Notes under the pieces: model-generated
What the model was told of the DNA's origin: nothing
Seen by the model: the letters and a program-made list of their open reading frames with translations, nothing else
Database searches by the model: none
In this document: one piece after another, positions 34,822-46,323 of the stretch
Layout: each line of letters starts with the position of its first letter
Numbering within the stretch: the first letter of the stretch is position 1
Translations under genes and position numbers: made by a program
NCBI GenBank assembly: GCA_013399305.1
Contig: VXAI01000453.1
Location: 261,726 to 325,725 of the forward strand
Direction of reading: 5' to 3'
DNA length: 64,000 nt
Source of the DNA: Rostratula benghalensis
Taxonomy: Eukaryota; Chordata; Aves; Charadriiformes; Rostratulidae

Positions 34822-37800
34822 TCAGGGTCCCTCGGTGTCGGTGTTGTCACTGCCAGTGGTGTTTTCCCAGTCGGCCTCGTGGTGTCGGTCAGGAGGAGCC
34901 CTCCGCAGGGCTCTTTTTCTGAAAACCAGATTAGACAGGTCATTTTGAGAAGGTGTTCTCTGTAAGGAAGTGGCATTTGGGCAGGGGGCAGGTTCTGTGT
35001 GTCTCAGTCCACTTCGTGTTTAATTGAAGGTGGGGGTTTGCTCACACACCCAACATAAAGCTGAGACTTGCAGTAAAGCATCAGATACAGAGAATCTGTC
35101 TGAACTGATGAAGACAGCCTTAGATTTCTTGAAGAGTGGTGTATTGTTGATGTTCTGTTGAAGAAGCCAAGGAATCCTACCCAAAGTCCTTTCTTGATTT
35201 AAAAAATAGTATTGTCAACAATCACAAGCATAGTTTACCATGCCACAAGGAGCATTTCTATCTCATGCTAAAACTAAGGTCCCTGGTTTAGGAGGTTTTC
35301 ATGGGTCTCATGCTCCATGAAGTCAGTGATCAGTCAGGACACCAGGCGTTTGGAGAACAGGCCTTCAAAGAAGAGCATTTGAAGAGGACAGAGGGTGGAA
35401 ATCTGCTCCCATTTACAGTGGTGGGAGCTTGGTCTGGACTGTCAGCCCTATGTCTGCCAGCCAGACAGTGAAGATCAGGCAAATTTCACTTGCATGGGAG
35501 AAATCTATCAAATTTATTAAACTAGCAATTCTTTGGAGTGCCCTCTACTCCCTGCTGTGGAACCATCTGTGTGGTCCAGAGCAAATGCCATCATTGCTGT
35601 CTTGGCTACCTCTGGTACTAAAGCAGGAGCCTCAGCCAGTTCAGCCAGAACCGTGAGCTCCTGAGGAAAAGATTTTTTAATGAATTTGTGTCCTCCATGG
35701 ATCAAGCTGGGGGCAGGGGATGGACAGAAGAGAGGAAATACACACAAGCAGCTAATCAGTTAAGTCACACAGGGATGTCTAAATTAGGCCTGCTGAAAGT
35801 CCTAACCTTCGGTATCGCTCGAAGCAGTCCTTCATCCTCCTCCGCTCCTTTTCTGCCAGTTCCTCGTTGGCTAAGCCACACTCCTTGAAATGGAAAGAAA
35901 AAAAAAAAAAGAACAGAAAACCCTCAAATCCAAACTGGATTCCTCTGAAGAGGAGATCAATGTTAGCAGCAGGTAGCTGCTCAGCAAAGGAGGCCAGGTT
36001 TGATGCTGATGCACCACGTCTGGTCCAGGGCAGGGTAAAAGGCCACAGACCACCCACATGAGGTTGGTTATTTCTCCTCCCAGACTTGTTTGTGCAATGA
36101 ATCATTTTACATTTAAATAAAGAAGGGAAAAAAAGGGGGAGGGGGGAACCTATAGCCCTTCACTGCCAAACCCCTGCTCCAGGAAAGGAGCCCACAGCTG
36201 CCTCCTGCATCTCCTCGGGCCACAGAATGAACACAGCACGTTCAGTTCCAGGCTGTCCATCGTGGTGGGTGCAGGATGGTAATACATCTGTTTCACACAG
36301 CTTTACTGTCTTTATTCTCTCCCATTTGTAAATTTGGGATTCTGTTTCCTGTACTGACAGTAACACTGCAGACAATTAAACCAGAAAACATCCATACCCA
36401 GAGATGAAGGCCAGAACAGAATTAGAAGATTCTTAGAAGATTCCAGGCACAGATGGAGAGAGAACCACCATGAGCGTTCTGCTGTTCAGAGCTCACCCTT
36501 TTTGGCAGGTGAATTTTGCACAAAGTGCTCAGATTTTGGAAAAGCAGTAGCTGCTTAGATGCTTCTCAGACCTCGTGAATCCATCATTAACAAGAACACT
36601 GAAGATCACAACCCCCCATCACAGCAAAGAAGAGCCCACAGAGATTCTCTTACACCGGGTGACTTGGGAGGCAGACTGCTCTCTTGAGGGCTGAATTGCT
36701 GGGTATGTTCTTCAGGGCAATCTTCTAAGAAAAGGAAAAGATCACAGCTTTAGTCATAGTTGCCATTACAAAGTCACTTCTCCCTCCACCAGTTTGTCCA
36801 ACAGCAATAGCTGCAACGTAGCAGCTGCCCAGCACTACACCCAGCCGAGAGCGGAACCGAAACCTCCGAGCGTTCAGGGTTCAATCCCGTGACCCATGTG
36901 TGAATCACTTCCCATTTCACTCAAACCCAAAATCTTGCTTGGGATGCTGGAGTTCCCCACCAGGCTCAGACAGAGACAGTGGCTTTTTGGTTTCTGCTTA
37001 TGCAGGACCAAACCGAACATTTGCAAAGCAGCACCTCTGCTTAGCATCATTTTAAAAAAAAAAAAAAAAAAACTAAAATGTCACCATGAGAAATCACATT
37101 ACTCATTATTTTAACCATAATTTGTTCCTCTTCCCCAACAACTACATTGTGCACTTCACATCAGACCATGTTTTAGTGAAACTCTTTCTGTAGTGATCAG
37201 GTATCACGATAGATATTTTTGAACTGAGAAAGGTAACATAATAAAAGGCTTTTGGGATCACTCTTGTTTAGCTTTTGTGAAAAAATCTCCCAGCTCAATG
37301 AATGAAAAGGTCATTTAGATCTTCTAGATCATCAAAACAGAAAATGTCTGCTGCTGTGCTCATTTCCTTCCTTTCCCAGAAGGTTTTGAAAGAGAATTTC
37401 AGGTTCTTAGAGGAGCCCATTCCTTTCCACGCTGCTGAATCATTTCCACTGGGGATGCCAAAGAAACAGAACCAGTGAGTGTTAACTACATGGTTCTGCT
37501 CTTGTGAAAATAAACTGCAACACAACAGGGAGGAGAGGGGGGAAAATTCCTGGAGAAAGCCACATGGTCCAGCAGAAGTGGAAGGATGTTTGTTCTGTTC
37601 TCAGCTCTGCCACGAATGCAAGAAGAGCAGAGGGGAGAAAGGCACCTGGGTTCCAGGTGATTTTTCCTGGACAAATTCAGCAGATTGCCTAAAAAAAGAC
37701 TGGAGGTCCCTAGTCAGTGACCTGTTCTTCACTAAAAATAAACCCCAGGAATGTCTTCTCCTAGCTCTGAAACACTGGACTGTGCTCTCAAGAGAGTATC

Positions 37801-40800
37801 TCTACATTTTCCCAAGAAAAGCCTTACTTTTAGTCGGCTGTGTATCTTCATCCAGGTGGCCATGAAGAGTAAGCTACAGGACAGAAACAGAGCGAGAACA
37901 TGAGAACTGCCCCTTCTTCTGTCTCACACAGTAGCTGGGAACAGGGGGAAGAATATAAGAAAGAGGATGTGCATAGAACCAACCTTCCCCTGCTGCACAG
38001 GGCTTTCAGCAAAACAGGAGACTGACCCCGAAGTTACACATCTACTCATGGATTTATTCCCCATTAATAGATCCAGCTCCTCTGGCCTCATTTGTACTTT
38101 TAGCCTCCAGACACCGTGACATTCACTTCCACGCTGAAGTTATGAACTAAGTGAAAACCCTTTACTTCAGGTGTCCCCAGGTAAAGTCTTGGTTTTGCCT
38201 GTTTTCCCACCAGAAAGACAACCAGAGGCTACTCAAAATAGTTCAATTCTCCTGATTTGCTTAGACTCAACAAATCTTGCTGACTAACAACACAACTGTG
38301 TCCAACACTTAGAACTCTTCAGGACACGGGAAGATTTTGTCACTGCTCTGTTTTGCTGTCTCTGTACTTTTGGATATCACTGAAATGAGCCTGAGCCATG
38401 GACTGAAAACTGCTATTATTCAGAGAACTGAGCACAAGTGAGGAATTTGAAACCATCCCAGAAGAAAGTAAAAGGCAAACAAAGCACCCTACTCACTTCC
38501 TGGGAATCTCTGGAGGAGGTGTCATCCAAGTCAGAGGTCTGAAATAAAACCAGTATAAATTAATCATTCCTTGTAAGCAAGGAAGTGGTAGTGAGGGAAT
38601 ATAGAAGAGACCGAAAGCTCCAGGAAACAGACAAGTGTGGTCTTCTTCCCTCCTACACTCCTGTCTGATCGCTTGGAGGAACTACACAAGATGCCAACAT
38701 TAATTAAAAGCCCTTGTATATCTACTTTCATTCCAAAAACTTTAGCACTTTTACACCCTCCTCCCGTTTCATCCAAATGGCTCATACACGGCCTGTAAAC
38801 AGAGTTCACTCTTTGGTGGTTGAGGATTCCCTCATCACCTTTGGACACGCTCCAAACACAGAAGGTCTCAGCTTGCATTAGTTATCCCTGCCTGGAGGCA
38901 GGGGGTGGTGATAGGAACTGTCACACCTTTCATTTTCCCAAACTCTGTGTTTGCATGGAAAGGGTTCCTCAGCTGGGCACGGCCTTGCTGGATTCATACT
39001 GGTTACGTGCCTGTGCTCAGCTTCCCAACTCATCACACGGATGAGGACCCCGCAGACGTACCGGTGTGGGAAGCTCCAGTTGCAGCCGTTTCAGCTTGGC
39101 TTCCAGAGCCAGTAACTGACTCTCCTTTTGGAAGAGCTGCAGCTGCGTTTCGTCACATCGCTCCCCCAGTTCCCGGATCTGCTTGCGGTAAGCGTCCCTC
39201 TCAACCAGGTTCTTGGAGTACTGCACGTAGAACTGTTCTCGGGTCAGGAGTGCCTGGTGTAAGGGACAACATGACGTGGTGTGTCACACAGCAGCACATT
39301 CAGGGTCACGGTATCTTCCCTCTTCAAGCGGGGAAGGAGGGATAGGCAGCAGCTCCAGGAGGAATGCTTCATCACCTGGTCTCTTTCCAAAGCCACTTCC
39401 TCCATCTGCTGCAAGACAGCTTCAATCCGTTTTTTGTACATCTGGGAGTCCTTCCTCAGAGACGTGCACTGTAGTTCAAGCATCTCTCTCTCTTCTGCGT
39501 ACTGTTGAGACAAGGTCAAAAGCACCCTCCTCGTGGGCAGAGCCTGAGGCAGACCCTCACCACTCCTGCTCGGTGCCACACATCGCTGTGGCCAGACCCC
39601 CACCCAATGTCAAAGTCCATCCAGGCTGTCCAGCTGGAGCAAGGCCAACCCAGAAGGTTGGTCAACGTGATGGATTTACACATACCTGAGCTGCTAATCA
39701 TGGTAAAAGTTCCCATGGCTTGGGAGGGAAACCCTCCAAGCTGAGAGGGCAGGAACTGTTAATTTACACAGGCAATAACAGGTAACCCTTAATGCCACAG
39801 ACACAGAATGCTGGAATATTAGCACGGCTTTTTTCAACAAACACACTGGAGTAGGAGCAGCAAGGATTGCTGCTGAGCAGCTCTTCTGCCCCACAGGCAA
39901 GATGCTGGACGTGCCTCCTCTGCCTGGCTTACCCACTGACCTGACCCTCAGCAGGAGTTTACAACACAGCACATACTTTGTCTTGGAGCACCTCAGCTTG
40001 TCGCAGCTCCTTGCGAAGGCTATAAATGGTGTTCATCAGCTCCTGGCGCTGGCTACAGTCGTTCTCCAGAGTCTCATTGGAGAAGGTCTTCTCCAAATTC
40101 TGTTCCCTTGCAACCTGCTGGACAAAAAAAAACCCCAGTGAGATACAGCAACCACCTAACTCCACATTAACTCTCTTCCTGCAGTCCTACGTGCTCAATT
40201 TGACCTGGGAGAACAAGGCCACAGCTAAACCACACAATCTCCAGTGCAGCCCCATCACTGCCTTGGTTGCTACAAGTAATCACTTCTCGGGAGTCCATAA
40301 TTCAACTCCCCCCACCAACCTGGAGAGTGTTCTCCAGCTCCTGATTTTTGGCCAAGAGCAACTCCTTCTCCTGCTGGATCTCCCACATCACCTCATGGCT
40401 TGGACGCTGCTCTATGGCGTGCTTCAGTTTCATCGTGTGCTTACGCTCCAGTTTGCAGTCATCCTCAGCCTTCATGAGGCTGTGCTTCAGGCGGTCAATC
40501 TACGAGAAGGTCATCAGTAGCAAAGAGAAACCTCCAGCCTGCAAAAGCCTGGTGCACAGCACAGCCTGCCAGGGATCAGGAAAGAAGGGGAAAGCTTTAG
40601 GAAAGGTCGGCTCTGACCTCTAGGATCAGGTCCCGGTTCTTCATGAGGGCAGCGCTCTTCTCCTCGCTCTGCTTGGCGTAGCTCATTGCCAGGTTGTAGT
40701 TCTCATCCTTGCACTTCCGCAGCTCCTTGCTCAGGCTGTCCCTCTCCTCCTTCATCTTCTGCACCCGCTCTTGGTGCTTGCGGAGCAGGCTGTCCCTCAC

Positions 40801-42459
40801 CCACATCTCTCTGATGGTGTCCTCTTTGGTGTGCAGCCACATGGTGAGCTCCTGGGCCTTCCGCCTCTCCTCCTGCACGGTGCTCTGCAGCTTCATGATC
40901 TCGTTCATCAGGAGCTGGCTCAGGCCGGACTCCCCTGCGGTGTCTGTTTGGTGGCAGATGTCAGCCACTGCTGTCCTGTCTGCCCCCCAAAACACACCTA
41001 CAGCACAGGTTCCCACCCACTGATCACTGCAGCTCGGGACCGTCACACGCCACGCACAAGCATGCAAACCCCAAAGGCACGTGTGAGCAAATTATCCCTG
41101 CTGTTTCTCTGTCAGAACAGGCAGAAGGAAGAATTGATCCTCCTCCACCCTCCCAGGTCCAGGCTGTGACACTAGAGAGCCAGGACATTCTTCCAGAACC
41201 CTCCTGAAGGGAACGCTCCAACCCGCTCACTGATGCTGGGGGAGAGGCAAAAGTGGAAGTGAACCCCCCTTAATTTGTACAGCAACACCAAAAGAGCAGC
41301 TGTTTTTTTCAGAATACAAAACTTTACCTATAATCATAGAGAAAACCCTGCTGGGCTCCTTCCCAGTTATTTTCTTATACAGTTGTGGATAATAAAGCTC
41401 AAGACTCTCCAGAAACGCCTCAAAGCCCTTCTGTCCTGTCCGCTGTAGGATGTCCAGAAGAACACCTGAAATAAATAAATGAACAGAATATCCTGGTACT
41501 CTTATCTCTTTACCTATTTCTAACACAGAAACATCACTCCACTTTCTCCACAAGCAGGCTGAAGTCCCTGTGACCAAATCCCCCAGCCAATCCTATGGCA
41601 ATTGCCCTGTAACTACACCAGAAGGACTTTAACTGTAAAGGACCAGTTGAAACTTAACCCTTATGCCTAAGTCCTACTACAGTAGGTGCAAAAAAGCAGA
41701 TCTCAGAAGAGCACTTTATGTTATTCTGCTGATTCTTACAGAAAAAGTAAGTTAGAACAAAGCAGTCTCCACAGCTTGAAGTTCCACTTCCAAATACAAG
41801 AGGCAAACAGGGGGGAAAAAGGGCAGGGACAAGCCTGGGAGAGCCTGGACTCCAAAAGTCTTTTGACTTTGAGCTCAGTTCCCTACTTTGTCTGGAAATA
41901 CTCTGCACCAAATCAAGCCCAGGGGGCTTCTTTTCTGTGTTGTGCAGTTTCCCAATCTGGAAAACAAAGGAAATAATTTATTTTTTTTCCTATCCCCCAA
42001 TGATCTTCAGTAATTTATCAATAAGAGTTAATCCAACCCAAAAGATGCACAGATAGCATAGTGAATTCTGTGATTCTCTCTGGTTGGACCGAGAGCAGGA
42101 CTGCACAGAGGAGTCGTAAAGACTTCACTGACTGTGCTGCCAGTGTTCCACCAAACACCAGGAGATAGGAGCAAGGGACAATACGCACTGAATTATTCTT
42201 GGAAATCTCCCCCAGAAAAAAAAAAAAAAAAAAAAAAGCCCAAGAAAAGTCTCATGAAGGCTGCACCTCACTCACCTGCCTTCCGTTTGCGCATGACCAG
42301 GCTGGGGTCGTTAAGAACTTGTTCCTCATCATCGTAGCTGATGACTTTGCACTGGCGAAGATAGGGTGTTATACGGGAAGGATCTATCACAGAGATCAGC
42401 TTCACCCGGAAGTTCTCCAGGTTATTCCAACACCTCTCATCGCTATCTTCTTCCAGCAT
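34822..42459 (-). CDS. CARD9: CARD9, caspase recruitment domain adaptor
   Basis: Twelve coding exons in transcript order: 42459-42276, 41465-41328, 40943-40618, 40499-40320, 40114-39977, 39501-39376, 39253-39062, 38538-38497, 37873-37828, 36724-36654, 35883-35807, 34918-34822 (stop TGA). All phases agree, giving about 538 residues (human 536). CARD9 couples SYK-linked C-type lectin receptors to BCL10-MALT1 and NF-kB in myeloid cells. Residues 1-98 form the CARD, with [17 protein letters not shown], and [15 protein letters not shown] closing it. Residues about 118-420 are heptad-rich coiled coil, including [13 protein letters not shown] and [14 protein letters not shown]. The tail ends [14 protein letters not shown], nearly as in human. 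Arg18, Arg35, Arg70 and Gly72, human disease positions, are kept; position 73 is Gln where human has His. The exons for the linker after the coiled coil are tiny (42, 46 and 71 bp). Two acceptors (40114/40117 and 35883/35880) have in-frame alternatives. A 5' noncoding exon is not located. Confidence 0.97.
42216..42237. repeat. Poly(A) run
   Basis: About 22 adenines in the CARD9 intron between its first two coding exons. A similar run at about 42488-42503 forms, on the minus strand, the pyrimidine tract just upstream of the exon that carries the start codon. Confidence 0.85.
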
Positions 42460-45400
42460 GCTGGGGACTGAGAAGTGTTGTCCTGCCTTGAAAAAAAAAA
42501 AAAAAACCCCAAACAAGGAGACTCTAAGCCTCCCAGAGCAGTGGGGAAGGGATGGTGAAACCCAGTACCCTAAACAGACTGAGAATGGACAAGTGTCCTT
42601 TAGATACAAGAGTGTCTCTCACAGGAGACACTCAGTGCCTGCAAATCACCTGCAGAACATGGTGATACAGGACAGTCACACCTGAAAGAACAGGAGGTTG
42701 AGGCTAGTGCCAGTGCTGACACACATGTGAAGGAGAGCTAGCGTGAAACTCTGAGAAAACAAAAGCCTCCAAAACTTGATGACCTCCCTCCAACCAGTTA
42801 AACATCTCCCAGAAGACACTCTGCTCTGCCTGACATCAAACCAGCCCCAGCAGGTTACAAGGAACACATTCCCCTGTTGATAAACACCACCCCTTGGTAA
42901 AAACCACATCCTTCCCTTGGAGCTGTAAAATATTTTTTTTTCCCCTCCTTTTAATTAATATAAGCCATTCTCATTCCACATTACATGGACCAACCTGTGC
43001 CTGTGCAGTCAAGAGCCTCTGTGTTTCCTCTCCTGGTCCAGCAACACTCCTCTGTCCTGTCTCTGAGAAAACTTCCCAGGGATGCAGCCTCCCTTTACGT
43101 TCCTGGCCAGAACAAAGATCATGCCAGGAGCAAAAATGGTTTGAGAAAAGCAAAAAGGGAAACTACTCAGCTGCACTCTGAGACGGGAAACAGAAGGGGA
43201 GGGAATGGGGGGACATTACAAAAAAGGGAGAAGCCAGAACGTATGATGGGGGAGGAGAAAAGCATTAGTCACCCTGCGAGTCAACAGCATTTCATGTGCT
43301 CTAATTTCAGACTCATTCTGGCTTGGTTTCTCATCTAGAGTCCAGAAAGTTACTGTGTGTAGGGGTCAGAAAGACTAAAGAGTGAAGGTCACGGGCACAG
43401 GCCTGTCCAGCTGATTTCAGCAGACAAAACAAGCCAGAGGTAATCAAAAGAGAGGTTCTTCCAATGGCCCTTTCAGCTGTTAATGTAAAATCTTGATACA
43501 GGAAAGCCGTTGGCAGCAAGAACTCCATCTTGGTTTAGAGTTCAGCTGAAAAGGATGGTTTCTATAATGATGCCTCTAATTTTGGATGTCCTTAAGCTTC
43601 AAGCATAATTATGACAACTCAGTGTTTTGAGGGAAAGGGAGTCAAGTCTTGGCAAAGCAAGGAATGTAACCCACGATTCCCAAATTACAGGCTGTGGCTG
43701 TAACAGTAATTAACGGAGCAGCACAGCAAGCAGCATTGTGATGTTAAGCATCAACATCGTACCTCTGAGTGCCTTCCCACAGCCCTGGAACTGCAGCTGC
43801 AGCAAGAACTCACTAACAGGCTGTTTTCACAAAAAAAAAAAAAAAGTCTCAAGAACATGCCTGCTCCAATACCATGGCAGCATGACACATTTTCCCATTA
43901 GCTTCCCACTCTGCTCTTTGTTCTGCTTCCAAAGTTTCTGGGAGAGTTGTTCCATGTTATCATTAAGAGCAGGGCAGAGATGCTCAGAGATTCTTTAAGC
44001 CTGTGCTGTTTTGTTAGGCATTAAGTTAGCTTTACAGTAAAAAAAAAAAAAGATACAGTACCTCTGTTAGCTATGCCCTTGCTGAAGGTAATCAGAGTGT
44101 CTGCTAATTGACCAATCTAGCCTCAGGAGTTTTTGCTCTATGGCAAGAGATTAATCCTGAAAAAGAACAAAGACAGCTGCTTTTGTCATTATACAAAGTT
44201 TTTCCACAAGCAGGAAGATGACAAGGGCACCTCGTGAGCTGCATTTGCAAAGGAAAACAATCAAAAGTGAGCTCTAGCACAGGGCACGTTTATTACCAGT
44301 TCCTGAGGGTAACAGCCCCGCAGTGAATCACACACAGAACCCTAGGGCAGAGCTTCTGCCACATCTGAGGTTCTCGGAGCAGTGTTCTCTACACTGGCTT
44401 TGGAAAATAGAGTAAACTGCATGAGGAAGGCCATCAGAATCATTCCTTTTGCTCCATAATGTCTTGATGCCCAGTTACAACATCGGTACCCACTGTCCCC
44501 AGCTCTGCCTAAAGGGCCCTCACAGAAGAGCAGGAGCTCACAGAGTTCTCAGCTCAGCGCTACGCTCCGGGGAAGCTCAGCCAGGGCAGGGGGATGAAGC
44601 TTCTGCAGCACTTTCTCACTAGTTTTCACCAACTTTGACTTTGCTACCTTTGTGCCTCTCTGTAAGACAGAAATTTCTGGTTTATAAGTGAAGAAAATGT
44701 CTGGATCAGGCAGGCTGCGTAAGAATCAAGAAAGAATCCAAGCCTAATTCAGTCCTGCAGTTTTAGCCTCATCCATATTCATTTTCCACATTTTTCCCTG
44801 GTTTTCATGCAGCTTGCAAGCTTCATTTTTCTCATTAGCAATCACAATCAACCACACATTATTAAAAGCACTATTTACCAGGGAAAAAAAACCACCACAC
44901 AATACACCAGTAATTTTTAAGTGAGAAAAATAAAACATCTGTATTTCAACAAATACTCAAGACTCATTTTGATACAAAATTAATCTGCTGCTTATTCAGT
45001 CAGTCATCTATCAAAGCAAAAACACTGTCACAGCATTAAAAAAAACCCCAACCACCCAACCAGCCAATGAACAACACAGTCTGAACATGGATAAACATTC
45101 ACATAAATAGGGGCTATCACAAAAAGGAAATAAATAACCATCATTGTGGGTTTCCTCAGTTCTCCAGTGATCTTTCCCCCCATCCATTCCCCCAGCATCC
45201 ACGGCAGGTGCTAGTTTGAAAGAGAACAGGATTTCTCTGACTTTCCCCTCCAGCCATTCTGTTCCATTTTCTGCAGCTTGTCTAAAGAAGCAGACTCTGT
45301 CAGGCGACAGGAAAACCAGGCCATCTGTTCTCCTCTCTTCCCCAGGTCCATCAGTTTGTAGGAAGTGTTAAAAGTGAATAGTGCAAAGAGCATCTCCTAC

Positions 45401-46083
45401 CGCCCTGTAGGAGAGGGGACCTCGTTCAAGCAGCTCCTGTGACAAAGCACAAACAACTCCTATTGGTCACGGCGTTTTTAGAAGAAAGCTGCCATTCTGG
45501 AGTTTCAAAACACCCATTTTAAAGAAAAAAAAAAAAATCCATCTGCCACCTATGTGAATCAAACCCCGTTCATGTTCATTTGCCCTGTTTCACTCAGCAT
45601 CCATTATGGTGTAGCTGTACCCTACAGAAGCTCCCATTACACGTCTAGAAACAAAGCCATAAAGGGGGGAAGAAACCACCACCAAGTTATTCCAGTGAAG
45701 GACCCACTGCTCCCAAGCCCCAGCTTCCCACCAGCTCTTAATACTATTCTTCAAGACTCACAAGCCAGGCTACAGGCCCAAACTACTCCAAGAGCTGCCC
45801 AGGATCTCGAGGTTGCCTGACAGCCCAGGGCAAGGGCACTTTCCCACCAACTTAATGGAACCCACCCCAAGGATTTACTGTGGCTTCTGCTCCAAGTGTT
45901 CAGCACTCACAAGAACAAACCCTCTCCTCAGCAGTAGCTACCCAGGCTTTCCTGTCCCAGAAATCATGACCCTCAACTAATGAACTGCCATCACTTTAGC
46001 AGCCAGGCCTGCAGAGTGCTACCAAGTAGGTATAATACCAGTAGGCTACCAGATGTCTGAACCTCATGATTTTTGTATATACT
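42460..46083 (-). other. CARD9 upstream region / intergenic to SNAPC4 3' end
   Basis: The exon with the CARD9 Met appears to begin within 10-30 bases upstream of it (minus-strand acceptors near 42467-42485, after a poly(T) tract). So a noncoding first exon and the promoter should lie in this 3.6-kb interval or beyond. I could not identify them, and there is no CpG island. Several A-rich runs (about 43829, 44039, 45523) and no convincing coding exon are present. Confidence 0.55.
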
Positions 46084-46089
46084 TTTATT
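46084..46089 (-). terminator. SNAPC4: Candidate SNAPC4 polyadenylation signal
   Basis: TTTATT on the plus strand reads AATAAA on the minus strand, about 235 bases past the SNAPC4 stop codon. It is the first such hexamer after the stop. Confidence 0.65.
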
Positions 46090-46323
46090 ATGCAGGTATC
46101 AATTTTCCCTCCCCTTCTTTGAAACTCAAAGCATTAACTTTGGTCTATGGTTAATGGGCGATTGTAGAACTCTGCATCCTAAGGGAACAGAGGTTGAGAT
46201 AACTCCAGCCCTCTTCCAGGGTCATGGTTCATTGTCTCAGCTGTACCAGGGATAGAAGTGTTTCAGGTTCTCTTCTCAGGCAAGAAACAAGACTCACTGA
46301 GTATCTACTAACACATTTCCTTC

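Noticed and set aside
41990..42080. Possible third CR1 3' end (ATGATCTTCAGT ... CCAACCCAAA ... ATTCTGTGATTCTC)
   Set aside because: Only scattered short matches in the right order; too degraded to call.
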